Virus record (IMG/VR): IMGVR_UViG_3300044640_001517
Location: 1 to 64,000 of that record
Length of the DNA stretch: 64,000 bases
Origin: a virus
Strand: one strand, 5' to 3'
Shown: positions 55,701 through 64,000 of the stretch, one piece after another
Position numbering within the stretch: position 1 is the first letter of the stretch
Layout of the letters: every line of letters begins with the position of its first letter
Position numbers and translations under genes: made by a program
The notes under the pieces: model-generated
The model's database searches: none
Told to the model about the DNA's origin: nothing
Seen by the model: only the letters and a program-made list of their open reading frames with translations

Positions 55701-58256
55701 GAGCATCTTCGCGTGTGTTGATGTGTAGATATGAAGTGCGTCCTTGTGACGCAACTGGCAATATCCCTTTGCACGTGGGCCCATGTATTTGCCAAGGTGG
55801 CGTACACAACGTGACCAGTCACCCGGTAGACCCCACTTGATCTTTGCAGCACCGCGTCCGTAGACCCAGTAGCGACGAAGTTTTTCAGCGTTACCGCGGT
55901 TCTTATCGAGACCGCCCTGCGCAAACTCTGTTGCGCTTGCCGTTACATTTACCTTTACAACTCCGTCTGGAATTACAGCAAAACGACACTTACCTTCATC
56001 TTCAATCGGCAGAGAGATGATTCGACAGACATCGTTGTCGTTTTCATCGTGCGTGTAGAAAACGCAGTTTTCACATTTAACGCCGATATCAGCTACCTTG
56101 TTCTCAGCCGCTGGCGTGTAACCAGCCCAGATGCCTGTGCCGTCTTCATTGAACTTGCCGTACTTATCGGCAATCTCAATAAGAGCGCGCATAAGGTCTT
56201 GTTCTTCAGCTACGAGAATTCCAGCGGCGGCTAGCGCATGCAACGCAGACGCGGTTGTTCCGCCGTCGATCTGTGCAAGAACATCGGTATACGCATCTCC
56301 GCTAAGCGGAACAACTGGTGGTGGAGTTGCAGATGTTAGATCGCTTAGGATACCTTCGTCCGGTACCCACTTCTTATCTGTTCGCTTAAACACCATAGGA
56401 CGCAGCGAGTCTGTTCCAGCAGGAACAATTGAGATCAGGTCAAACACAGCGGACGGATCGTCTGGAGAAACAATCGCCATATACACTGGCTGAACGTCAG
56501 AAGTTTCTGGTGTAAGAGGTTTGCCGGGTCCTTTATTGGTTAACTTGTACTCATCAGCAACTTGCTTGATCGTCTTCTTCTCTTCTACATCTGCTGATGC
56601 TGAAAATCCTGTAGGATTGTAGTACAGGTGATACAGCGGATTTTTCTTAAAAAGATCTTTGAATAACGGATGTTCACGGCGATCACCTGTAAACGCTTTT
56701 TGGCCGGTAAGTTTTTCACGACCTGCAACATATTTATCCCAAGAAGCGCTTGTTTCTTCCTTTGTAGGCTGTGTTGGCTTTACAAACGTATTCTGCTGAG
56801 CTGACTGTCGTTGTCCGTTTACCCATGCTGGGTAGTTGTACAAGACCTGTTGTAGGTCTCCAGGTGTTAGCGGAGGAAGTGTACCTGGAATTCGCGCGTT
56901 AGGCGAGTTCATCGGAGTTCGTGGTTGACCAAGGATTCCAGATGTATCAAGTGGCATGTTGCTTGGTGTGGCGACACCTTCACCGCCAGACCTTGCTGTG
57001 TCAGCGACCGCCTGTGTGTCTGTTCCAGCAACCCGCACAGACTCTCCCGAGTCCATCTTTACTGTTACACTCTGCGTGCCTTTGTCAATCGCGGTGATAC
57101 GTCCGGTGTTTGCTGGATTGCCGCCAACTGAAACACGTGAACCCATGCGCGCAAACTTTCCACCTTTATCGCGTACTTGTTTCTGCGCGTTTGCCGCACG
57201 TTCTTTTGGAGAATAAACGTTGTCTGCTGGATTGATCGCGCCTTCTGGACCAGCGGCAACGATCGTGTTGTCGATGATTCCCCAGTCAATGTCTCCGAGC
57301 TCAGCGGCCATAAGTTCAGCCTCTTCTGGATATAGCTCGTAGACACCCGTCTTTTCAAACGGTTGCTGCTGGAATCGCGCTGAAAGAATAAGTGCTGACT
57401 CGGCATCAATAGGCACATGCGTCTTCTCAGCCGTGTCATATATGTCGTCAAGCGCCTTGTCGTATGTTGCGATATCACTGTCAACATGCGCGAGATCGTC
57501 CCAACCGCCACCGTCCCAGACGTATGCCTCGCCGTCTTCATTGATCATGTATAGGCGATCGATAGATCCGTCATCGAGACGAATACGAGCCACAAACTCT
57601 GGACCGTTTTCTTGATCTTCTTCGGCAAGTCTAAATGCGTTGACGTCGGCGTCGTAACTTGTCGCCATTCCGTAATAGTCATCATCAGCAACGATAAATG
57701 CGCCGGCGCTTACAGCCTTCTTGTTTTCGCGTTCAACGATCTGCTGTGCCCAGCGCCACGCGGCGTCGCCGCCCCAGAGTGCCCAGGCGATGCGACCGTT
57801 CGATGGAAATCCGTCTGAGCCTGGCTTGTAGCCTTTGCCTTTCTTATCTACCTCATGTCGTGGGAAGTACTTTGCGATGTGGCGGACCTTGGCCAGTCCG
57901 ATCTGTCCGCCGTTGGCGAGTATACGCGCTGTGTTGAGACCAACAGGCGTTCCACCACGGCGATGCTCCTTACGCCACTCTAAGGCCCTCTTAGCCTCTG
58001 CTTGCGCTGCCTTAGGTATCGTGTACATACGTCCAGAGGCGGTGATTGCACTGATGCGGAGATCAGCCAGCGCGCCAGACGCGAGGTCAAAGTGAACTTG
58101 ATCTGCTGAAGCTTCTGTATTCCACGGCTGTATATACGAGAGGTTGCTTAACGTACCTACCTCGTCGACCATGTTAGTAATTGAGTCAATCACAACGGCA
58201 GATGTGCCGTCGGTAAACATCATGTAGCTACCGTGAGAACCAAAAAGCTTTATCAT
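52800..58256 (-). CDS. Giant capsid maturation protease fusion protein
   Basis: 1818 residues, far longer than a stand-alone protease. Order: N-terminal domain with RRGGTPVGLNTARILANGG and RIAWALWGGDAAWRWAQQI (about 90-175); a proline-rich linker with repeats of NSPNARIPG type; two copies of a basic Cys-containing module (about 780-840 and 964-1020; KLRRYW.YGRGA, HLGKYMGPRAKGYC); then the protease (about 1080-1200) with catalytic His in TADGHNGSVVVG and Ser in LRGVSADLD; conserved tail ASWQTDHIGM; and a DUF6582-like C-terminus (about 1509-1585; GYISKAARERLASEGKALPDGSYPI). It cleaves the capsid scaffold. Cleavage of itself is likely. Confidence 0.82.
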   Translation of the reverse strand: MIKLFGSHGSYMMFTDGTSAVVIDSITNMVDEVGTLSNLSYIQPWNTEASADQVHFDLASGALADLRISAITASGRMYTIPKAAQAEAKRALEWRKEHRRGGTPVGLNTARILANGGQIGLAKVRHIAKYFPRHEVDKKGKGYKPGSDGFPSNGRIAWALWGGDAAWRWAQQIVERENKKAVSAGAFIVADDDYYGMATSYDADVNAFRLAEEDQENGPEFVARIRLDDGSIDRLYMINEDGEAYVWDGGGWDDLAHVDSDIATYDKALDDIYDTAEKTHVPIDAESALILSARFQQQPFEKTGVYELYPEEAELMAAELGDIDWGIIDNTIVAAGPEGAINPADNVYSPKERAANAQKQVRDKGGKFARMGSRVSVGGNPANTGRITAIDKGTQSVTVKMDSGESVRVAGTDTQAVADTARSGGEGVATPSNMPLDTSGILGQPRTPMNSPNARIPGTLPPLTPGDLQQVLYNYPAWVNGQRQSAQQNTFVKPTQPTKEETSASWDKYVAGREKLTGQKAFTGDRREHPLFKDLFKKNPLYHLYYNPTGFSASADVEEKKTIKQVADEYKLTNKGPGKPLTPETSDVQPVYMAIVSPDDPSAVFDLISIVPAGTDSLRPMVFKRTDKKWVPDEGILSDLTSATPPPVVPLSGDAYTDVLAQIDGGTTASALHALAAAGILVAEEQDLMRALIEIADKYGKFNEDGTGIWAGYTPAAENKVADIGVKCENCVFYTHDENDNDVCRIISLPIEDEGKCRFAVIPDGVVKVNVTASATEFAQGGLDKNRGNAEKLRRYWVYGRGAAKIKWGLPGDWSRCVRHLGKYMGPRAKGYCQLRHKDALHIYTSTHAKMLHGGKSKNQSVNEFIIEQPVYDIFGSNKKKKTKKYLTAAEASDGFKAEYAELVDHDGVVGYGSGTDVTEDDMRLSLEEIYAIEDDNYEADWAPEAGVVALMAELDDIDSLTAAGGVDRNRGKAEKLRHYWLFGRGALKIRWNTPGDWTRCFHHLAKYMGPRAKGYCALRHKEATGVWPGSKYNVGKKNAKSIKASGFDLVDEEAVIDAIVRQAEAQEARDRVLTASAEDTMMGSKFMIPLVIPEDTESGDGRKFKKNAISVRALPLPLLWQIKTADGHNGSVVVGRIDKMERTENGIGNAHGVFDTNAYGKEAERMVRQGFLRGVSADLDRFEANEDAKDEAADSPKEKKIGGDKITITKARVMAVTIVPKPAFEECKIYLEDVADTSGESQEGNMEQIPDGVYVEEDMDPMDAAAIVACGILAGAIPTVPPSDWFVNPQLSGPTPLTVDDLGRVFGHIASWQTDHIGMRSGTRAPKSRTGYAYFHTGVVRADDGKDYPVGQLTLAGGHASLEASALEAARHYDDTGSAIADVHAGEDAYGIWVAGALRPNATPEQIRALRASAPSGDWRPINGALELVAVCQVNVPGFPIARARVASGQVYALVAAGAQVLAKMKVDPMAELTSRIAKLEGKENAELAAQALELSNRVRSSFEYETFGYISKAARERLASEGKALPDGSYPIRNEEDLKNAIQAYGRSKPGKRAAVRRHIIKKARGLGKSELVPEQWKTAGLIDEEVVTDIQARVAAAKTAAESATAENTRKIEELRARVASAKEGLLAALPAVKPNSPEAVSNTPGKYISGVNQPRDVKGKFRDVLARLKQDLGTGGNAQLMEKLEEAQNNESLGDYDAAAKSSAQLISLIDRLDSGALDATALGNVRESARLLGQVLSNLPLPFGKEAQKVRFSDLPPVLRDLIDDMIAKVEAKIGKEDADIATESLRSYKSGGDVYSQSEVSSEMSKLLRLLT

Positions 58257-58988
58257 CTATTTAGCACCTTCATCTGCTTGTACTTTATCTTGTACAGGAC
58301 CGCCTGCTACCCAGGCATCACATGTACGCGAGGCCGCACACTTGAAGTCGAAAGCCTCACAATACCCTAGTTCTGCGATGTCGATTGCGTCCCAGGCGTT
58401 CTGTTCGCTTGATCCACCCTGCTCCAGTCCCCCAGCGATGCAGTCACGCATCTGCTTTGTAATAATGAATACCGCGCAGTTTCCGCAGAGGCTTTTCTTC
58501 GCGTCATCGATCGTGACAGACCACCTGTCAGCTTTTGCCTGCCAAAACTCTTCATTTGGCTCTGCCGGATTTAGCGGCCCGTAGCCTGCGGTATCGATCG
58601 CGTTCTGACGGTACTTGATGTTTAGCGCAATGTCCTGGGTGGCTGGAGGGCACTTTGCTGGCGCCGCGGCCGTAAGCGCGTAGTTGTGGTTTCCTTCGTC
58701 ATCTACCTCGTAGCGTGGTTTTTCGCCTCGCATGTCAAACGAGTCGTAGTACTTGACGTAATCTACTTCTACTTCATCGATCGTAAACTCGCCGCTGTGA
58801 TCTTCATAGAACTGGTATGTATCAATCTTGTTCCATGTACCGTTGTCGCGCATGAGCAATCCGCCCTTACTTGGACAGGCAAACATGAGATATTGGACGT
58901 CGTAGTTATCGTCTACAAGGACGTAAAGATCTTCATCTTCTTTGATCTCAGTTGGCCATGTGTCAAGTGCTTTTGTGTCTTCTGCCAT
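58257..58988 (-). CDS. Cys-rich virion-associated protein
   Basis: 243 residues. The N-terminal half has EDLYVLVDDNYDVQYLMFACPSKGGLLMRDNGTW; the C-terminal half has a Cys module: KCPPATQDIALN, CGNCAVF, MRDCIAGGL, LGYCEAFDFKCAASRTCDAWVAGG (about 165-235). The CxNC...C...YCxxxxFxC...C order resembles iron-sulfur or zinc-like modules often attached to phage virion protease or portal-linked proteins. It ends directly before the protease fusion start. AGGAAAG precedes the ATG. Virion association is inferred from context. Confidence 0.55.
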   Translation of the reverse strand: MAEDTKALDTWPTEIKEDEDLYVLVDDNYDVQYLMFACPSKGGLLMRDNGTWNKIDTYQFYEDHSGEFTIDEVEVDYVKYYDSFDMRGEKPRYEVDDEGNHNYALTAAAPAKCPPATQDIALNIKYRQNAIDTAGYGPLNPAEPNEEFWQAKADRWSVTIDDAKKSLCGNCAVFIITKQMRDCIAGGLEQGGSSEQNAWDAIDIAELGYCEAFDFKCAASRTCDAWVAGGPVQDKVQADEGAK

Positions 58989-59003
58989 GTGCTCTTTCCT
59001 GTG

Positions 59004-62000
59004 CTATAGTTGAATTCTGTTAAGCTTCTCATCAGGCTGTATCGCCCTAATTTTATACATAATTCCGCGACTTGAGAACGTTATTTCTCGTTTATTTGGG
59101 TCCCACTTAAAGCCACTGTTCTCCTTGAGTTGGAACGACAGACCACCATCACGGTCAGTCGTGATCTCCATGTAGCTTCTAATCGGAAGACCTTGGTCAT
59201 CAAAGTCACGAATGATCTTTGCCGAGTATGCTGCACGCAGCCAGCCGGCGTATTCACCGTCGACATTTTCAAGTACGGCCTGCGTGCCGGCGCGGTTGAG
59301 GTAGTTACCGTACTTTGCAAACTCGTCGTAGTCAGGCAGTGGAAGCATGTTTGTGTCTTTCTCTTCACCAGCCGAGGTGACGGGCATTGGTGGCACAGTG
59401 CGTCCAGTGTACAGCGTTAGGTTTATAAGCTGTTGCATGATATATGACTGCAGGTTCCTGTCCCTTGTGTTGGCGTACATGGGCAAAAGCATGCCTCTAG
59501 CCGCACTGTACATTTCAAATGACTTCATCTTTGCAACTTTTTTAATGATCTCGTCAACAAGTTTGTACCTGTCTAAGATATCAGCGTAGTCTTCTCCGGT
59601 TGGATTGCCTGCGTTTTCCTGCCCAAACGGAATAACTATCTCCGCCCTAAGCATTGTGTCGTATCCACCTGCGTTAGTTACAGCATGGTTTCCAGAAAAC
59701 GGCAACCAGTCGACCTTGCCTTCCTCTTCCTGCCTGTCAAACGGAGAGTTGTATTCAGCAACTTTATTTCTCAATACATTTACGTCACTGGCCAACATTG
59801 GCTCCACGTACGCGTCTCCAGATAAAACGGCGCCTGCACTGCCTGCGTCGTGCGTGTAGTAGTGCCCGTCTGGATACCTAACAATGATCTGCGGTAACTG
59901 TCTTGTGTTTTCTATTTCAAAAGGATCTAACCCCATGTCAACTGTAAACATATATTTTGCAGCTACTGCCACGGATCCTGCAGGCGCGGGTTGATAGTGC
60001 AGATCTGATCCCGTATATGTAAGCATCGCCGCAAGGTCATTAAAGTCTACAGTTTCACTTCCACCCGCCTCTGTAAATGCTTCTGTGAGGTTTTCTTCTG
60101 CAAAACGCAGCAACTGTCCTTTAGCGCTGTCTTTACTTCCTCTTCTATCTTCTAAGATTTTTGATCCAGCAGTCAAGATAATTTCCTCTATCGGAGTTCC
60201 GTCTATCTCAGTAATCCCACGTTCCTTTAGCATTTTAATTGCGCGGTCACGAACAAGTTGTGACACAACAATCTGCGCGTCCTTTGTAATTGGAACACCG
60301 TGCTTAACCATCGCTTCCTGGCCTTCGTACTTGACTGCCCTTAAGATATCTGTTCCAGGGACACGCTTGCCGTACAGGTCGTCTATGTTTGCATATAGAT
60401 CTGATCGCTCAAAGATGTCAGTTGCTGGCCACCAGATACTTCCTTCACTGTTTGCGTTAAATCCGCCCATGACTTCTAGCGTGCTATTTTCGTCATGCTT
60501 TGTCGGCCTAAGAAACACGTAGTCAGCCCCGCCTGTCCATAGGTCTTCAGTCGAGGACATTCCCTTATAGTTGAGACCTTCTTGTACTCGAGAAACTGTT
60601 GCAACTAGTCCGTTTGTTACTACGTCAACAATTGCGTTTGTAGTTACCTGTATAAGTTCTTCTGGGGTCGGTGGTCTGCTCTGTGTATCAACAAGATTTG
60701 CAACTGCTTTTTCAAGACTTAAGTTGTGCTTAAAGCCTTTTATGCCTGTATCTTCTTGCATAAGAAACGCCACATTGTCTGGAAGCATATACTCAATGCG
60801 TCCATGAGACCCGATACGCGGGAACACATCTGCTGCTTCTACTCCCCAGCGTTCTTTGATCTTTTCAAGTTTCTTATCACGACGATCTTGGTCTGTAATG
60901 TTGATGTTTGGGTCAGTCTGAGAGTCGAACAGCGACAGCAGTCTGTTTTCAATAAGCGACTTTGTGTCTTGCTGTTGCGCGGCGCGCACATCACGTACAC
61001 CGGCCGCGCGGAGCGCCTCTTCGATATCAGACTGCTCGGCGTCAATTGGAAGATCAATGATCACCTGGTTGTGGAATGCTGCAGGCGCTGATTCATATTG
61101 TGCGTCAAGTGGTTCAAGACTATTGTCGTCATTTGCACGCATGATATTTATTGACCACGGATTGCCTGTATCTTCGCTATCTGAGACAAACATTCTGCCG
61201 TTATTGAATACCGCTCCGCCCCAGTTATTTACAACACTTTCACCTGAGAGAACAATGTCGCCGTTTTCAGCAACGCTTACACGTTCAATTTGCGGCGCCT
61301 CTGCTCTAAACAAACTTCCAGCTTGACCTAGATTAGATGAGATTTCTTGTGTAACTTCCGCTCCGCGCCAGGACGTAAGTTTGAATCGAAGGCGCAACTT
61401 GCGCTCGCCGTCTGGCGTAATGATTGTTGATGCACGGATGTCAAGATCTTCAATATCTGTACTGTCGACAGCCGCTGATACTCCGCGTTCTTTGTACTGA
61501 TCTGGGCGATCTACAACAGTAGAGACAGCCTCCATTAGAGAAGGAATGCCAGTAAGTCCAGATGAAGATATAGGCTTTGGATCTTTAATGACAACAGGAG
61601 GTCTACCTGCAGGTGTGACTTCTGAATTAGATTTCCCGTGCAGCTTTATCTTGTCACTTGTCACGAGTCTTGCGCCTTCACGCAGAGATAGTCTATAGTC
61701 ACTTTCTTCAGTTGCGTCCATGTATTGTATGCGGTCTTTCCACTTCTTAACCTGTGGATCAGTTGAGGCGTTTAGCATCTGATCAATAAACATGTCAAGA
61801 TTCATCAATGAAGGCCGTGCAAAATCCCAGTCTTCTGCAAGTTGCTTCATTTTCTTTGAATTATCAAAGTCTCCGCCGAGATACATGTCTGACGCGTTTT
61901 CTTTTATGGCTTGATCGAGAAGCGCAAAATACGCTCCGGCATTTTTATTTATCTCTTCTTGACTACGGACATCGTCTTCTTGGCGTTCAAATATCATCTC

Positions 62001-64000
62001 AATACCGTGACGAACAGCCGCGGCAACGTCTTGTCTAGATGTAATCCCATCTGCCATGAGCAAAAACCTAGGCCATGTTGACTGATCACCGCTTCTAAAT
62101 AATGTTGGATCCCAGCCCGTCCTGATTACGGGTGTCTTGATGTCGTTGACGGTTGACTCAATATTTTGCTTGAGGATCTTTGCAGACTTTGCGCTGCTTC
62201 CGCTGGTTGTGTCCATGTCAGTGTTTATCGCAGCGAGTAGATCTTGGTATTCTTGCTCGCCTGCTGCCTTAGGAATATCAGGTACCATCGCCAGTGGATT
62301 TGCAAGATTTGCGTTTAGAAAATCAGCAACAGCTTTGAGCTCAGGTGAGTCATACATGTTGTTGATCTGCTCTTCTGTAAATCCTTTATTGAACCAACTT
62401 GTCTGAGGACTAATTCCAAATATCGGATACCACTTGTTTGTAGGTACACTTGTCTTTCCACCCGAACCTGTGCTTGCGTAGAACGGAACACTGACGCCGT
62501 TGATGTTGACGAGCACGATCGGACGACCTGCGACGTTTGCGATTGACATCATTGTCTCATTGACAGGCATCTTTACGAGAGTCGCTGACATTCCACGGAT
62601 CTGATCATGAAGAGTTGCGTGCATGTCTGAGAGGGCACTGTCAACCATCTCTGACATCACCTCTGGATCAATTGCGTTTTGCTCTGGTGCAGGTGTTTCA
62701 TCACCAGTCTCGACTGTTGTGTCGGGGGTCTCTGAAACTTCTGGATTCCATGGTGGAGGTGGTGGTATATCGTCAGGAGCCTCTGTTGCCCCCTCTGGGG
62801 CTTCAGCTTTTGGGAGCGCTGAGCCGCCGTCGCCTTCTGGAGGACTAGGTGGAGGTTCAACGCCTACACCGCCTTCTCCTTCTGCTGGTGGTTCACCCTT
62901 AGGAGCTTTTGATTTCTTAGCCTTTGGATCGATCTCGCCCGCCTGCACCTTGTTCCAGATCTCCATCTGCTGTTCAAGATTCTTAGGCTTCTTCTTTTCG
63001 CTTCCCTTTTCACGTGTGATCTCGACGTATGGATCTTCATCAGGACCGATGACGGTAAGTTCACGTGTGTTGTACGCCAGACGCGCAACGTACGGACCCC
63101 AGGCACCCTTCTGCTCTGTTGGACGTGGGTCAATCTCCATGCGGACCTTGACACCGCCCCAGGTCTTTTCATACTCCTCGACGATACCTGCGTAACCAAA
63201 CTTGGTACGGACACGCATGCCAGGTGTGAGGAACGTTGTGCCGTCCTTCGCGTAACCTGCTGGGCGACCCTTAGAGTCGACAGCGTCGATCGGTGGGAGA
63301 GCGGCTCCTGTTGGACGCCAGTATGCCGAACCGTCAATGTAACGTTTTACTGCCTTGACCATGTCCTTGAATGACTCCATGTCAACGTATCTCTCGCTGA
63401 AGATGTCATATGTTGGTAGTGAGTCAATGATCGCGTTCAGTCGTGCGAGTGCTTGATCGTCTGTCATTGTTCCGTTTGCAAGAGCCTCGCGGATCTGTCG
63501 GACCTCTTCAGCAGCCTTCTTGATCTTGTTGCGGTCAGTTGCCATGAGTACCGAGTCTTCGCCCGTTACTTCGTCACGTGATTTCTCAACATCATCAAAT
63601 GCGTTCTGCAGGTCAGCTGCTTTTTCGGAGTCATCCTTGTAGCGGAGCACCTGCGACATATCAACGTTATTGTTGGTTGTCTCGAGCTGCTCTGGAGCAA
63701 CATCATCTGGTGCCTGCTGTTCGCCCGTAGGTACTACACCTAGCGGTGCAGGTACATCGTCTGGACGCCACTCTGGATCAAGCTTAGGTTGCTCAGCGGG
63801 TGTCTCTTTAGGAGTAAGTTTACTAATGCGGATCGCATCTGCGGCATCTGCCGCCTGAAGCATCAGACTCTGGAGGTCCCCAGCGCCTACCTCTGCGTAA
63901 GGTTCAAGAAGCTCGGCAGCATCGCGGAATCGCTCTTCAGCGTCGACGTACTGTTCACCTTCATAGGCGTAGAGCGCGTCTTTAACGGCTTGACGGAACT
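59004..64000 (-). CDS. Giant virion protein, N-terminus outside window, with ADP-ribosyltransferase-like segment
   Basis: The frame stays open to base 64000, so the true start is outside; 1665 residues are visible. The first part is helical with acidic/proline linkers (EGGVGVEPPPSPPEGDGGS) and an SH3-like stretch (RVRTKFGYAGIVEEYEKTWGGVKVRMEID). Around residue 1120-1260 (numbered from Met 63863) TGGADYVFLRPTK, WWPATDIFERSDLYANIDDLYGKR, QEAMVKHGVPITKDAQIVV and LKERGITEIDGTPIEEII follow the layout of ART-like domains in actinophage virion proteins. It lies where portal and MuF-like genes are expected. Injection into the host is possible. Confidence 0.6.
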   Translation of the reverse strand, partial: FRQAVKDALYAYEGEQYVDAEERFRDAAELLEPYAEVGAGDLQSLMLQAADAADAIRISKLTPKETPAEQPKLDPEWRPDDVPAPLGVVPTGEQQAPDDVAPEQLETTNNNVDMSQVLRYKDDSEKAADLQNAFDDVEKSRDEVTGEDSVLMATDRNKIKKAAEEVRQIREALANGTMTDDQALARLNAIIDSLPTYDIFSERYVDMESFKDMVKAVKRYIDGSAYWRPTGAALPPIDAVDSKGRPAGYAKDGTTFLTPGMRVRTKFGYAGIVEEYEKTWGGVKVRMEIDPRPTEQKGAWGPYVARLAYNTRELTVIGPDEDPYVEITREKGSEKKKPKNLEQQMEIWNKVQAGEIDPKAKKSKAPKGEPPAEGEGGVGVEPPPSPPEGDGGSALPKAEAPEGATEAPDDIPPPPPWNPEVSETPDTTVETGDETPAPEQNAIDPEVMSEMVDSALSDMHATLHDQIRGMSATLVKMPVNETMMSIANVAGRPIVLVNINGVSVPFYASTGSGGKTSVPTNKWYPIFGISPQTSWFNKGFTEEQINNMYDSPELKAVADFLNANLANPLAMVPDIPKAAGEQEYQDLLAAINTDMDTTSGSSAKSAKILKQNIESTVNDIKTPVIRTGWDPTLFRSGDQSTWPRFLLMADGITSRQDVAAAVRHGIEMIFERQEDDVRSQEEINKNAGAYFALLDQAIKENASDMYLGGDFDNSKKMKQLAEDWDFARPSLMNLDMFIDQMLNASTDPQVKKWKDRIQYMDATEESDYRLSLREGARLVTSDKIKLHGKSNSEVTPAGRPPVVIKDPKPISSSGLTGIPSLMEAVSTVVDRPDQYKERGVSAAVDSTDIEDLDIRASTIITPDGERKLRLRFKLTSWRGAEVTQEISSNLGQAGSLFRAEAPQIERVSVAENGDIVLSGESVVNNWGGAVFNNGRMFVSDSEDTGNPWSINIMRANDDNSLEPLDAQYESAPAAFHNQVIIDLPIDAEQSDIEEALRAAGVRDVRAAQQQDTKSLIENRLLSLFDSQTDPNINITDQDRRDKKLEKIKERWGVEAADVFPRIGSHGRIEYMLPDNVAFLMQEDTGIKGFKHNLSLEKAVANLVDTQSRPPTPEELIQVTTNAIVDVVTNGLVATVSRVQEGLNYKGMSSTEDLWTGGADYVFLRPTKHDENSTLEVMGGFNANSEGSIWWPATDIFERSDLYANIDDLYGKRVPGTDILRAVKYEGQEAMVKHGVPITKDAQIVVSQLVRDRAIKMLKERGITEIDGTPIEEIILTAGSKILEDRRGSKDSAKGQLLRFAEENLTEAFTEAGGSETVDFNDLAAMLTYTGSDLHYQPAPAGSVAVAAKYMFTVDMGLDPFEIENTRQLPQIIVRYPDGHYYTHDAGSAGAVLSGDAYVEPMLASDVNVLRNKVAEYNSPFDRQEEEGKVDWLPFSGNHAVTNAGGYDTMLRAEIVIPFGQENAGNPTGEDYADILDRYKLVDEIIKKVAKMKSFEMYSAARGMLLPMYANTRDRNLQSYIMQQLINLTLYTGRTVPPMPVTSAGEEKDTNMLPLPDYDEFAKYGNYLNRAGTQAVLENVDGEYAGWLRAAYSAKIIRDFDDQGLPIRSYMEITTDRDGGLSFQLKENSGFKWDPNKREITFSSRGIMYKIRAIQPDEKLNRIQL

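Noticed and set aside
62623-63195. Plus-strand 190-codon open frame with GGGG/SSG runs
   Set aside because: Antisense shadow of the proline- and glycine-rich linker in the giant virion protein.

Overview
This window is a piece of a tailed (siphovirus-type) phage genome that probably infects an actinobacterium. The host inference rests on a WhiB-family iron-sulfur regulator gene (18181-18672), on capsid protease, tail and tape-measure proteins built like those of actinophages, and on -10 boxes sitting directly on start codons (leaderless promoters). The moderate base composition and the many 2-oxoglutarate (2OG) oxygenase genes fit freshwater actinophages, but that is inference. No integrase, excisionase, tRNA, CRISPR array, terminase, portal or lysis gene was recognised.

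Layout. 1-1337 (+): end of a tail-fibre-like protein with 57-residue repeats, then a fibronectin-III protein ending in a (PPFF)n tail. 1344-18180 (mostly +, two genes on -): accessory region with eleven single-domain Fe(II)/2OG oxygenase genes, a DUF6065-like protein, a glutathione-peroxidase-like protein, a ferritin-like diiron protein, three SAM-methyltransferase-like proteins and two glycosyltransferase genes. 18181-33515 (-): regulation, nucleotide metabolism, DNA modification and replication (WhiB, pyrimidine-dimer-glycosylase-like, C5-cytosine methyltransferase, dUTPase/MazG-like, two GT-B glycosyltransferases, DUF669-like protein, RecA-like ATPase, RecB/Cas4-like nuclease, SNF2 helicase, RuvC-like nuclease, family A DNA polymerase, dCMP deaminase, a thymidylate-synthase-fold enzyme with dCMP-hydroxymethylase features, a dNMP kinase fused to a uracil-glycosylase-like domain). 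33571-36286 (-): small genes and a tandem 2OG oxygenase. 36326-64000 (-): virion genes read right to left: an unfinished giant virion protein, a Cys-rich protein, a capsid-protease fusion, major capsid protein, a second capsid-like protein, major tail protein, adaptor, tail terminator, minor protein, frameshifted tail chaperones, tape measure, distal tail, minor tail, and a fibre ending in a (PPVV)n tail.

Two systems stand out. First, twelve 2OG oxygenase genes (thirteen domains) lie beside two virion proteins that share an unusual C-terminus: tetrapeptide repeats PP-hydrophobic-hydrophobic closed by PPxFK. With the nearby glycosyltransferases this suggests hydroxylation and glycosylation of virion proline-rich tails, an extensin-like idea that is untested. 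Second, the thymidylate-synthase-fold enzyme carries Asp where true synthases have Asn, and a T4 gp42-like VGSLH motif; with a dNMP kinase, a dUTPase/dCTPase-like enzyme, a dCMP deaminase and two GT-B glycosyltransferases it suggests hydroxymethylated and perhaps glycosylated cytosine in the phage DNA.

All functions come from motif reading of translated sequence; no database search or composition calculation was run. Where two starts were possible, the one with a ribosome-binding site or tight coupling to the previous stop was chosen.
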